From contig NC_066327.1 of assembly GCF_022539315.1 (NCBI RefSeq), positions 13,122,995 to 13,186,994 on the forward strand: 64,000 nucleotides of DNA, written 5' to 3'. This document shows, piece after piece, positions 36,801 through 49,050 of this stretch. The notes below the pieces were generated by a model that worked only from the letters and a program-made list of their open reading frames with translations, made no database searches and was not told the DNA's origin. This DNA comes from Serinus canaria. Taxonomy: Eukaryota; Chordata; Aves; Passeriformes; Fringillidae. Each line of letters opens with the position of its first letter. The stretch's first letter is position 1. The position numbers and the translations under genes were made by a program.

Positions 36801-39800
36801 CTTATGAGCTCAAGTAAATGAAATTACACAGAAAAATTAAGACCATACAGCGTGGTATCTGTGGAAGGAATGATTAAATGGAGTGCAACAGCAAAGAAGG
36901 TCTTAGAAATACCTAAGAAATGTGAGCTTTGGGACAGAGGAATTATTTACATGTAGGAGGATTAAGGGAGAGTAATATTATGAAACAAAGGAAAAGTTGT
37001 TTCAAATATCAGCCAGACTTCTGAGAGTGAGGATTCCTGTGTTATGTGATCTCCCTGGGCTAGTGGCAGTAGTTCAGTGTCTGCTATGATTAAAGCTATT
37101 CCAGGTGAGATATTTAAAAATTAATAATAAAAAACAACCCTCAAGTGGCAGGAAGATGGACTGGAAGACCCAAGTTGTTGCTGCCAGTACCAAGTTCCTG
37201 TTTTATCACTCCACATCTATAGAGCCCAGGAAAAGAGATGCTTTTCTGCATTCATGCAAGGCTGTGTTTGACCATTACTGTGTAGTTATCATGGCTTGGC
37301 TGGGGTGAAAGGAGAGGTGGTGCCTCAGCTGGTCTGGGCTCTGAGCTTAGAGATCCAGGCCTGGGAGCATCTCTGTGTGTTGGCTGTGGTGTCTGAAATG
37401 CTCCTGTGAGAAAATGTAGAGCAGCAAATGTAGTAATCTGTCACTCTTGTGGATGTCTGAATAAGTGATTTCTCAGGAAAGTGCTAACCAAAACCTTCAG
37501 ACTGCTTTATTTCCACCACCCCTGCAGAAATAGCAGTTGTTTGGTGGCATGGCTTGTGACATATGACAAACTTAAGTGACTTGAGCAAGGCAGAGTTGAG
37601 TTTACAGCAAGGGCAGTGTATAAATCCTGACCTTGAATCCTTCTTGCAGCAGCTGGGCTCTGATGTAGTGGCTGGGAGTGTGTAGGACCCAGTGGTCATT
37701 GGTGAATGGCTGCTAACACCCAGAGAATGGTGCAGTGGGGATCCCCACACAGCTTTTACAGGGAAAGCACTCCAGGCAGTACAGGAGACACTGCCCCTTC
37801 CCTGGGGCTGTTGCAGAGCTGCTGCTGCCATGTCCTGGTGTGCAGAGCTGCAGAATCTGTTGCTCAGTGCTGTGGGCAGCAGCACTTGGTGCAATCTGTG
37901 CCCCCCAGCTCCCTCCTCTGACCCTGCTCCCTGCTCTGAGTCCCCTCTGGCCCCTTGCCTTGCCCTCTGTAACCCTCCCTGTCACCTGAAAAAAATCAGA
38001 AGACATTGAAACTCCTTCTGCAGAGCTGTTTCATTGCTCTCCCTTCCTGCCAGCAGCAGGTCTCAAGGTCCCTGGAGGGTCAGTCCTTCCTTCAGCACTG
38101 TTAAAGTGGACAGGGATAAACTCTTCCCACCCAGAACAGAGGGAAGTTTGTGTTGTTTTAGTTGAAGGTAGCATCTCCAACTCCTTTCAAGGTAGGCATG
38201 GACTAAGAGAGGTTTGAGGAAGCCCAGAGTCAGAGCTGGGAGCCTGCTGGTCCCAGCCTGCCCAGGGATGAACCTGCCACTCTCCTGGCTGGTGCAGAAT
38301 TTCAGGACATTTGAATCAATATTTCATTCAGTGTAACTGCTCTGATTTAACCTTCCTGTGACCTTTGCATGACTGCAGAGGCTGCTGGGTGTGGGGAGAT
38401 CCCAGTGGGGCATTTAAACCCCTCCACACAGGAGAGCTCATTTCATAAACACAAACTGTGCAGGCAGCTTGCTTGGGAGCTACCTAAATTATTTAGCAGT
38501 ATTTGGCATTGATGATCTGAGCAGAGCACTGCAGATTGATAAACTGCCTTTGGAGAGGTCAGCACTGCCCCTGGCTCACTCCAGGGTCCCCACTGGGGGT
38601 GTCCCCCAGGTGCCCCTTGCAGCAGTTTGTGCTGGCAGGGAGCACCCCTGCCTGGGGGGAGCAGCAGCTTTTGGGGCCAGACCAGCTGATGCTGTTAGAA
38701 CAAGTGATGCCAGCTTCAGTCTTCCAACCTGGCCAGCCAACAGTCCTCAAGTTCTCATCTGAATCTAAAACACACTCAGAGTCCTTGTGGAGGTCCCATG
38801 GAGCACAAGTTTGGGCTCTAAAGCAAACTCCTTTGGAAACTTTTACCTGCTGTTTTTTCCCTTCCTGTTTTACCTTTTCCTCTGGTACTCCCTGAGCTGA
38901 TGCTGCTATCCTGATTTAGTCCCAAACTAGTAATTTCACACCTGCTGTTGTCTCACTGGCCTGTTGTTATATTTTGACTAAAAAATGTCAATTATGGACA
39001 CAATTATTTGCATTGCAGAAGAGATTTGCACAGCGCTCTAAATTTCCCATGTGTACAATTCTTTTAATTAAATTTGCATTTTCCTTGCATCTTTCCCAGG
39101 GTTTTGGCTGGTAGCACTAGTCTGCAAGTGATGAAGCTCCAGTTTTCCAGGACTGTGAAGGGATTTCTGCTAACAGGTAGGTTTCTCTCCATGTTAAGCT
39201 ATCAATTTTGCCAGATGATCATTAGGAAGTGATAGTTTCTTTTGGAGGTTGTACGAGTCAGTAATTCTGGAAGTTGTGACTTGGCTGTTTCTCTATTGCT
39301 GAGTTGCAAATTTGGGGTTTTGCTGAGCGATAAGTTTTGGTTTTGCCAAGTTGTGACCTACAAAAAACAGTGAGTTGTGCAGTCACAGCTTGCTGAGAGC
39401 TGGAGATATCCATGGTGCTTGGGGTTCTGAGACACAGTGATAAAGCTGTTCTGTTTAGACTTTTAAATGTGATTCCAAACATTCCAAATATGTTATCAGC
39501 ATATTTGCTATGATAACAAAACATGGAGCCACAAATTCTTTCTTTTAGATGTGTGACTATTCTTTCCTAAGGAGAAGAAAGGACAACTCTGTCCTTGTCT
39601 TCTCCTGGGAAAGGAAATAACCACATTGATTTCAAGGGATACTGGATTTGGCTTCATAAGGATCTTCTGCATTTTCTATAATTTTAGTCCCACCTCCTTT
39701 ATTGGTGGTGACCTGAATGCAGCCCCCTGACCATTCACTGGGAATGGTGCTGCTCAGCCCTTCTCACAAGCTGACCTCAAAGTTGTTTCAGAGTTTCCCT

Positions 39801-40450
39801 TGGAAATACCCACTTTAAGAGCACAGGTGAATGGTGAGCATCCAGGGCTGAAGGGTGCAGGAGTGCTCAAAAGGTCCTGATGTCAGCCAAATGAACTGGA
39901 TCATCCAATTATTTTCAATTACAATCCTGATCCTTTCCTTAGTGTTTTCCTATGCTGGTATCTGTGTGGGTAATGCAGCCAGCTCTGGCTTTATGATCCC
40001 CCTTGTTGCAACGTGCTGTGCTTAATTACTTTGCCTCTGTAACAAACAGGCATTCTGAACAATTAGACAATAATATGGAAGCAGGAAAGGAAAATAGCTC
40101 AATATACTTTCATTTTAATTATGCTGATAGTGCACCCCATGGTTTTGAATCAATGTTGGAATAATGTTCTTTTGATAGTCTTCAATAACTTTAAACGACA
40201 TCTAATAAATTTGTATTTTTATGTGAAGTTTAGAAGGAAAAAATCCCTCGTTGTTGATTTTATTTTCAATGGAAAATCACAACTCCCGTGATTTGTACAC
40301 TTGTGTTCTAATTGAATGTCCATCCCCATTGAACAAATCACTTAAACTCCTTAATTACTATACCTGAAGGGATTACACTTCAAGCACACATTTAGTATTT
40401 TCCTGAGTTACTGCAAAAACAACTCTCTTGTGTTTTAGTAATTAGTGACA
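36801..40450. other. Non-coding sequence, nothing recognised
   Basis: Mixed composition: a GC-richer section at 37.7-38.9 kb gives overlapping Leu/Pro/Cys-rich frames on both strands, typical of chance. From about 40.0 kb it becomes AT-rich and repeat-free, an appearance compatible with a conserved non-coding segment, though no specific motif cluster was found. Confidence 0.5.
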
Positions 40451-40500
40451 TATGAAAAATTACAGGACATTATGAAAATTTATGAAAACAATATGAAAAT
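40451..40500 (+). repeat. Degenerate TATGAAAA-containing repeats
   Basis: The 8-mer TATGAAAA occurs four times within 50 bp, starting at 40451, 40471, 40481 and 40492, and ACAGGACATTATG/TTAGGACATTTTG flanks repeat as well. It is an irregular local tandem array, probably slippage in AT-rich DNA. Confidence 0.75.
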
Positions 40501-43500
40501 TTAGGACATTTTGTTCCTATACAGTATCACAAACTTCTAAGCATGATTTTTTTTTTGAAAAAAAGCTAAAGCTGGCAGTAAGCAAAAAGTCTGTGCAAGT
40601 AAGAAGGAAGGCTGGTGTCATAAAACGAATGCCCATCTTCTTTGTTCCTTAAAATTAAATTAATCTAATTTGGGAAAAGCTGCTACCAAGGTGTGCTGAC
40701 ACTAAGACACAATTTTGCTGGTGTATATTTAGCTACCTACATTTTCTTCACCAATACTCCTCTATTAAAACAAGCAGCACTGAACCAGTCAGTTTTCACA
40801 ATGTTTTGCCTATTAAAATAAGATACTTCTTCTCTTACTGTTTTGGATTGCACAAATTTTTACAATTCACTTGGGAAAAGAGTTTCAGCAGAGGTTTTAT
40901 AAATGGTTTCAGAGTGTCTATATAAGCATGGGCAGGATGCACAGTCAGCTTAGGGTTTTTAAAAATCCAGTGAATGATGTGTAGCAGTCTTTGAAACAGG
41001 GTCTCATGTGAGTGTGTGACACTGCCTATCATATAAAGAAGGTGCCAAAGTTATTCCCCACTACTGAAAACCTTGGCTCTGCACACTGAAACCCTCACTG
41101 TGCTAGGTCAGGCTAAATCAGCATGAGTAGTTCTACTGCTGCTCAGAATTGTGGTTTGACTTGCTCCTCTCCAGAACTGAGTGTAACAGTACCACTGCTG
41201 AGGTGGGTATAGCTTGTCAGAGGTTTTACCAACATTAATGGCTCATGCTAACCTTTGGATCAGCTGAGCACAGATCCCAGACACTCAGAATGGAACCCCC
41301 AGAATGACTCCTCAGCACCTTGCTTTGCCCATAGGATCCCTTGAGCAAAGGTTTTGGAAGGAAAACCAGAGATCTGCTGGATTTGCAGTGATAGGAGCAG
41401 AAGCTGCTGCTTTCCAGGCTCAAAGCTGTTTTGTGCTAAGCAGCAGGTACAGCTGCCAGTGGGAAACACTATTTGGTATCACCTGAGTTTCTCAAGCACA
41501 GCATTAATGAAGTGCTGTGGTACGGAGCATTTATGGATAATATTTGTAGAGTAATTGCTGTGCAATCACTGCTCCATTGCCAAGGATTTCAGTCAGTTGC
41601 TATGAATCTTGCAGTAAGAATCCTGTTATGAACAGTGCAATGAAAACATCACAAGTGTTTGGGAAAATGAGGTGAGGTCAGTTGGTTTGATTTGACTTGA
41701 TGTGGGTATTCAATAGAGTGCACTGCCTGGTGTTAAGAGCATTTTCATTTCAAATCTGAAGAGTGGGAAGCTTCTCAGAAGAAAAATGAGTTGAAAGCTG
41801 GAATGCAATTACCAGTATTCATGTTATCTAGAAAGGAACAAGAACCTGTTGCGCTTTGGGTGACTCCATAGGTTGTGCTCTTTTGGAAAAGGAACAGAAA
41901 ATCCAGGTCCAAAATACAGTATTTTTTTTTCTTGTTACATGGCAGATTTTTGATAAACATTCTTATCCTTCTCTTGAAAGATGCAGTCTTTTCTTTTTGT
42001 TTGTGGAAATTACATTCTTGGCAAATCCAGCTAATCTTTTCTCTGAGTTTTCACCTAACACGGAAAAATCTTATATCTAATCTTAATCCAATGTCTTATA
42101 TTTTTGATTTTTCTTATCTAATATTGAACAGAGTCCCATTGTATTTAATTTTAGCTCTGAGAGTTCACTGCTTTCTCTGCCTGGTGATAAATATTTACTC
42201 GATTGTGCTTCTCTGTGGGACACCCCTTCATCATAAATTTGTGATATAACTTTTTGATGACTTCCCCTCACAAGCAGTGAGGAAAGGGAGCAATTGTCAG
42301 CTGCCTCTTGTAACTTTTAGAAAGTTGAGCCATGATGTGTTTTCTCTCTGTTCTGCAAACTCTGCTCTTTCCCAAGTGTCTGTGCTGAGTCACCAGGAGC
42401 AGGATCTCATCGTGTACCTTGTGCTGTCTACATTACTGACCCACCTGATTTCCAGAGTTTCTCTGCCCAAACTGAGCTGTCAGAGGAGCCAGCTGATTGT
42501 TTCTCATTAAGGTTCTGCAAAATGCTCAGCTGTGTTTGGAGGGATTTGCTGAAAGGTGGCTGCAACTTTCCCTGACCTTTAATGTAATTTATTTGGTTTC
42601 CTCCCACCAAGGTTCTCAGTCAGCAAAAGAACTGTTCTTACTGGGCTGATTAACCTGGGGAAGTCTCTCACTTAGGTGAGGTGTGAGTGAGGGGAGGGAT
42701 TTCTTTGGCAGAGGGAACTGGGCAGAGATGAAGCAGCCAAAGGCTGGATGGTGTGAAATGAATTTTAATGGGAATGGGCATTTTGCTCCAACTTCTGTGG
42801 CAAAACATCTCCTTTGATATTATCACGTTCAGTGCCTTCCCCTGAGCTCTCCACAGAGCAGCCAAGGCTGGCATGGTCAGCAGGACTGGTTTGGCACCCA
42901 GGAGGGCTGGGCTGGATGCCTTGGCCTGCAGGGGAGCTCCAGATTTGCAGTGGGATATTTTGTTCAGAGAGGTGCCAAACCTAAATGCCATCCATGCTGT
43001 CCTTCCTGTTAACATTTATCCCCGTGGAACTGATTCATCCTTTTGCTTCTTTAACTTCTACAGCTCCTTTACAAGGATTTTAGTCCATCCAGAGGAGGCA
43101 TTGCTTTGGGGATGCTGTGGCTCTGTGTGATGTGGGGCTGTCCTGTGGGATGCATTTTGGCTTTGCTGCTTTTCTGACCTGCCAGCCTCTGCAGATGCCA
43201 AGGGAGCACTTGGAGTGCTCAGTCACCTGGAGTGGAGGCTGGCTCTGCATGAGCACAGCAGCTTCTCTGACACTGGATATGGTGTTCCACTGAGACCTTT
43301 TTTTTTTAATTCACAATTTCTTCTCTTTTCTTGATGTGCTTCACCAATTTCCAGGGGCTTCCTCCTTAAAGAAAGCAGTTGGAGAGTCTGGCTCCACAAC
43401 GACCTGGAAATGTTCTTATTGCTAATATTTTGTCCATAAATGTTGTTTCTGAAGCCTTCTAATCTAGTGCTCAGCCCAGACCAGGAGCTAGAAGCATCAT

Positions 43501-44700
43501 TTCTTGCATTTGTGTGATAGTTCTTGTGTGAGCTGCTGTTGTTCCTGTAACAGTGGTGGAATTCCAGTGGGAATTTGTGCATTGTGTTTGGGGGGGCTGC
43601 TTGATTCTTCCCTTCACTGATCTGAATTTTCATCAATATTTGTCACACTCCAGCAATGTTATATTCACTCTTTCAGCACAACAGCAACTTCTGGTCTGAA
43701 AATTCTGTATTTTACTCTCCACTGAGGAAAGGAATGGATTTCTTCTTGCTGTATAGCTGGGGTCTGCACAAATATCCTCTCTGTGCCATTTGAAGGAAGT
43801 CTAATAGCTTAAGCAGCTCATTAGCAGAGTACCAAAGTTTCTGTTTCCTGCTGGCAGAAGGGGCACTAGAAGAAATATTTAATATTTTCTTCACCCTTTG
43901 CTTTTGGTGCATCCACAGAAAGAAGCTTATATTCAGCTTTTTGTGCTGGGAAAGCTGGCATTTTTATTCAAAACAGGAAAGTGCTTTTGCATTCAGTGGA
44001 TGCAGAATTGGGTGAGATAAAGTGTATAACGTGAACTTGCAGGAATCAATTCTGTGGGTGAGAAAGAATCAATGACCCTAAACATAACTAAAAATAAGTG
44101 TAGTGCTCTTTGAAGTGTTTGCACTGTCACTCTGGAGTAGCTATGAATGCAGTGCAGGTTGGATGCTGTCAGCTCACACCACCACATGACCCAGAGAGAA
44201 ATTGTATTTCATACACATGCCAGGATTCCTGTGGCTTTAGGTAAAGACTTTGTAGCTAAGCTGGCAAAAATTATGTGGGAAAAGATGCTGTTCCATAGCT
44301 GATTAGCTCTGGAGCACACGAGAGTAGAGTAGAGACGTGGGATCCTTTGGAAACAAATGAGCAAATTTTATTGAAAATTATTGATTTTCATGGTCAGAGG
44401 TTAACGAGGTTTGTCTTTCATTTAGCTCCCCAGCTCTTGGCAGAATAATGGAATTGCCTGAAGACACAGACCATTCAATTAAAATCAACAGATGAGTCAA
44501 GCATATTAGAGTTGATTTCTGGTACTCTGTCAATTTCTTGGGCATTTTACTATCTTGGGCTTTTGAAGAAGTGTGTGAAGGGACATTTTTTGAAATGCAT
44601 GGCATCTCTCAGTTTTTGTTTTCTATGTTTATATGAGCCTCCAATGCCTGAGTGATAGAAATGCACCCTAAGAGAAAATTATGTGCATTAAACTGGCAGA
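40501..44700. other. Non-coding sequence, nothing recognised
   Basis: AT-rich to mixed. It includes a T10 run at 40548-40557 directly followed by G and an A-run, and T-runs near 41924-41931 and 43299-43308. Open frames up to 137 codons (minus, 43223-43636) are unrecognised. No clear transposon remnant. Confidence 0.55.
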
Positions 44701-47700
44701 GCAGGATTGATTAGATGAGAGTGCTGGGGAGAGGGGATGCATATAGAAGAGAATAGGGCAGGGAAAAAATATCAGAAGATGGCAAGATTATTTTTCTTTT
44801 CTGTACTTAAAAACTTCATTATCAGTTTCTCCAGTACACTAGGTAGAGCTAAAACATGCCTTTCATCCTTTCCTGTTTAATTTCTGGTATTGTATGAATC
44901 CACAAAAAATAGGGGTGCCTGAGGGCTGCAACACTGATGCCTTCCTCTCTCTGCATCTCATTCCAGTAGCAGGATGCCTTTTTTACCCACAAATTTGGAG
45001 GAACTTAATGCCTGTGAGATCCCTGCACTTCTGACAAACTTGGGCATTGCAGGTCACAGGCTCCTTGTGAGAGAAGATGGTGCAGTTTTCACCTTGCCAG
45101 GGCTGGCTAATGTTATTTCTGTGTGGAGAGGGAACTACTCAGCCTTTCAGCTGGCTCTGCACTCCTTCAGCTTCCCAAACTCTGGGGAATCCCTGTCTGC
45201 CTCTCTGTGGCAGCTGCATTTTATGGCCTTCTCTCTCAGCCTGGAGCAAGTGGCAGAGGTGCTGGTGGGATCCAGGGGGAGCCTGGGGGATCAGCAGGGC
45301 ACACCACGGTGTTCTAGCTGCTTCTGCTCAGGGAAGCTGCTTCTTTACCCAAAAACAACTGCCATCCAGCTTCCCACACTGTCCTTACCCCGGTAAAAAA
45401 CTGAGAGTCTGCTGAAAACTGCTGAGCTGTCACCTCCACGAAGAAGAGGAAGCTGAAAGTAAAGCCTGGCTTTTTCCTCCTTTCATTTCCTTTCCTGTGT
45501 AGCCTCCAGATCATTTCAGGATAAAATGAGAAGCAAAGACAACAGCAAATGCCTTCAGACCTCATTTTGCCCTGTCAATATTGCTCATTGGAAGGGGAGT
45601 TTGTGGTTAAAATGCCCTTTTTGTCCACTCCAGCTGGATGAGACACATGGCTCCAGCCAACCCCAGCAGTTTGCATGTCCTTGATGAGTTTGAGCTGCAG
45701 GCTTTCCCAGGTGCTCTTTTCAGAACAAGAAGAAATGCTGGGCTCTGAGATTGCAGCTGTCTGTGCACGAGGCTGTCCTGGCCACACACAGATCACAGAG
45801 GTTGAAGTTACCAGGGGGCTGCAGGAAGACAAATGCATTGGTGAGCTACTGCAGCAAATCTGCTGCTTGATCTTTGCCTAAAAGAAATAGGTGTGGGTAT
45901 CCATGTAAAATATCACTTTCTTCTGCATTTCTCTTATTTCATTTCCCTGTTTGGAAAGTGCAGAAAGTAATTTTCTACCTCAACTGTGCCTGACTCCATT
46001 CTGCCAAAGCACATAATTGTTATCCTCTTGTGTATGAACTGAGGTCTCTCAGAAAGAATTGATTTGTTAAGTAGTTGAGGAAAAAAAAAGGAACTGGGGG
46101 AAATGTAACCTTAGTAGGTGAAATTAGTTGCTCTGTGGTGGTTATTCGTGGATGCAGAGCTGAGTTACTGACCAAGAGGAGCTCAAAAGTGGGTGCCAGT
46201 AAAATCCCAGCACTTGCTCAATGCCCCAGTGGCATTCTGGCTGGCTGAAACGCAGAAAAAGCTCCTGGGTGAATTTATAAAGGCAAATATTTGGACAAAG
46301 AAATTTAATGAGTGCCTGTGGGGCTTAGCAAATGAGGTTTGTGGAGGTTTGAAGGGCTCGTTGAACATGCTGGTCCCTAAGGAACTCTGCCTCTCCCCCT
46401 CTTTTTAGTTCTTGTGCATCTCCCCTGCATAATGGGGCCAAAGCACTCTGCAAGTTTGGTTTAACAAATCCCAGAGCTCTGCTGTTCCAAGGGGAAGAGG
46501 TGAGTGGGAGGGCTCAGTCTCCCCATGGCAGGTGCCTGGGGTGGGACCTCCACCCTGCTGCACACTGTGAGCAAACCACAGCAGAGTCAATGGACAGGAG
46601 GTGACTTTGTCCCATAATTGCTGCAGGTGATGAACTGGAAGCACTGGTGTGGGGAGGTCTGGGCACTGTGCTCCACTGGGAGCATTATTCAGCCCAGCAA
46701 GGTGGTTCTGAGGGCCAGCACACACTGCTGATGTTTCTGCAGCGTTTTTGACCTTTTGCACAAAGGAGGAGAGAAGGTGCCAAATGACTGCAGCCTGGTT
46801 TTTGTCCTCTCTGTGGGCAGAGGCAGCAAAGAGGATTGTTTCCTCTGAAACCAAGCTGATTTCTTCACAAAAGGCGGCATGAAAACCTAAAAAATGGCAC
46901 AAGAGATCTTAAGAACTTAAAATTCCACCCCTGTGGGATACCAGAAGTTGTCTGATAACCAGTGAGGAAATTCTTAGCCCAAATCAGACTGGAGTGGCTG
47001 ATATTTTGCTTTTTCCTTTTCATGCTGGTGACCTATGCTGCATGGGCCAAATTCCTATTTGATGTAAGGTACTCCATCATAAAGCTTACAGACAGGAAGG
47101 AAATCTTTGGACTGTGGGACAAACCAGGGTCATGGCAAGGGCATGCAGGCCCACACACCCACCAGGATGGGGGCTCTCCTTGGTGCTCTGAACCATCTGT
47201 TAATAGCAGATTGCTGAGTGATGCTGCTGCCCTGCAAAATGGAGGATTCCTGTTAGAATCTGCATCTGTTGCAAAGTACTTTTTGAGAGAGGTGTCTCTT
47301 TGAGTACACTTGGTTCCTGGCAAATGCTTCCTCTTTTGGAGGGGGTGATTTTTCACGCCAAGTGAGATATTCAGCATTTTTCTGTTTGAAACCTTCCCAG
47401 GGTTGGACATGTCCCTTATTTTTCAGAGGGACATAGAATGACCTGGAAGCACGGGCAGTAGGCAGTGACAGTGTGTGTGATGTCACAGGTGTGAAGTGAG
47501 TTTGAGACCAGGCAAAAACACCTCCAGAAGCTGTTGGGCAGAGGGTGGAGGATGTGGTTCAGTCCCAGTCTTACTGCTGGGAAGGTTCTGCCCTTCTCAC
47601 CCTGAACCTTGATGTTGTTCATCAAACTGTCATATTTTGGGGAGAGTTCAGAAAGAATTGATGAAATTTGCCAAGGAAGTTATTATTTTGAGGGTTTTCC

Positions 47701-48779
47701 TTTTTTTGTTCAACTTCAGTGGTGCTGGTGTGGTCCAAAATGTGAATTTCCATACGTACCCTGCTCAGGCACCCCCTGACTAATCATGACCTACAAGGAA
47801 ACTAAATTTAATTATTCTCTCAGAAGCAGCAGGAGCTGAAGTTGTTATTGCTACCTGGTTTTGTTTCTAGGGTGTCCACAGCAGCAGAACATTGTAAAAA
47901 TCAGCATTCATGCTCTAGCCTTCAACAGTTGCTCTGTGTGAATATCATGAGTGCTATTTCATCATCATGAAGATTAACCAAACGAAATAGAAAGGTCAAA
48001 CAGTAAAAAACAATTAGATGAGCATTTCCATCTACTGAAAAAATCAATCAAGAATGAAATTTGGTTTTCCAGTTCCAGTGACCTCAAATGTATTTGAATG
48101 TGTATCTCTGAGGAGCTGAAAAGACAAACTGCTCCTGTCCCTCCCCTCCAACAGAACACATTTAGGGAGCAATGGAGAAGGGATTGGGTTATTTCACAAG
48201 TTCCAAGCACCAACAGCTTCTACTCAGCTCAGAAAGGGCTTCTTGGATGGCTTTGAACTACAGGTTTGTGCTTTCCATGGTTTGCTGACACATTTGAGGT
48301 TTCCCTTGCCCTGTGAAGTTGGCCATAGCTGGGAGGGGAGGGTCCATGTGGCCACGTGAAGAGAATAACCAGAATCTATCTTTAGGAAGGGAGTAGAGGC
48401 AGCAGGGCATGTGTAAAGCCATCCTCCTCCTCCCATCTGCTCCTGCCTGGAACCCAAGCTTGGTGCTTTTGGATCACTGTATTTATTGGTCCTGCTGGAG
48501 CTGTCCTCCAGAAAGGCACACACCCCCTTCTGGAAACTTTTTTTCTTCTTTTGCCTCATCCAGGTGCCCTGATGGTGCCTTAGATTTGTTTCTTTAAACT
48601 TTCCTAACAATCCCTCGTGTTTTTCTAGACTTTGTGCTATTGTTGAGGATTGGTCTGAGTTTCACTGGGAGCCAACCAAAGGCTGCAGCATCCATAGCCT
48701 GAATGGCAGCAGCCAGTGCAGAGCCTCTTGATTGCCATGAACAGATGTTTTTTCCCAGCTTTCAATCCTTTCATCAGCA
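44701..48779. other. Non-coding sequence, nothing recognised
   Basis: The largest frames are 165 codons (minus, 46405-46902) and 140 codons (plus, 44974-45396). A plus frame at 46962-47303 begins with a hydrophobic stretch resembling a membrane segment, but lacks conservation evidence. An A9 run is at 46081-46089. Confidence 0.55.
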
Positions 48780-49050
48780 AAACTGGATTTCCTCTTCCAT
48801 TTCATCATCCACTTCCTGAGTACTGCAAGATCCTTATGCAACAGTTCATGGTCTGCTTTAGATTTGATTATTCTGAATGATTTTGTATCACCTGCAGAAC
48901 TTTGTCTTTTCACTATTCATCTCTTTTTCTGGATCATTTATGAATAGAAGTGTACATTTTCTAGTCCTTAATGATCTACCTTCAGAAACATTGATTTCTG
49001 CCTCTGAAATTTGCCTTTTCAAAAGCATTACAGAATTCAATAAGAATTGA
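48780..49050 (-). mobile_element. Ancient CR1/L3-like LINE remnant
   Basis: Read on plus, the strings GCAAGATCCTTATGCAACAG, CATGGTCTGCTTTAGATTTG, TTTTGTATCACCTGCAGAAC, CTATTCATCTCTTTTTCTGG and ATCATTTATGAATAG appear in the order of the old amniote CR1 family (TTGTATCATCTGCAAACTTTG, TTTTCCAGATCATTTATGAAT). The copy is strongly diverged and much older than the other CR1 pieces here. The best-supported core is 48822-48945; the ends are approximate. Confidence 0.7.

Noticed and set aside
37700..38000. Overlapping Leu/Pro/Cys-rich frames on both strands in a GC-richer patch
   Set aside because: Frames are open on both strands at once because the patch has few stops; no coding signature.
42090..42250. 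Possible ancient CR1 segment (TCTGTGGGACACCCC)
   Set aside because: One short resemblance without the ordered flanking blocks seen at 48.8 kb.
46962..47303. Open frame starting with a membrane-like hydrophobic stretch
   Set aside because: A single hydrophobic run in a 113-codon frame is common by chance; downstream part is low-information and no family is recognised.
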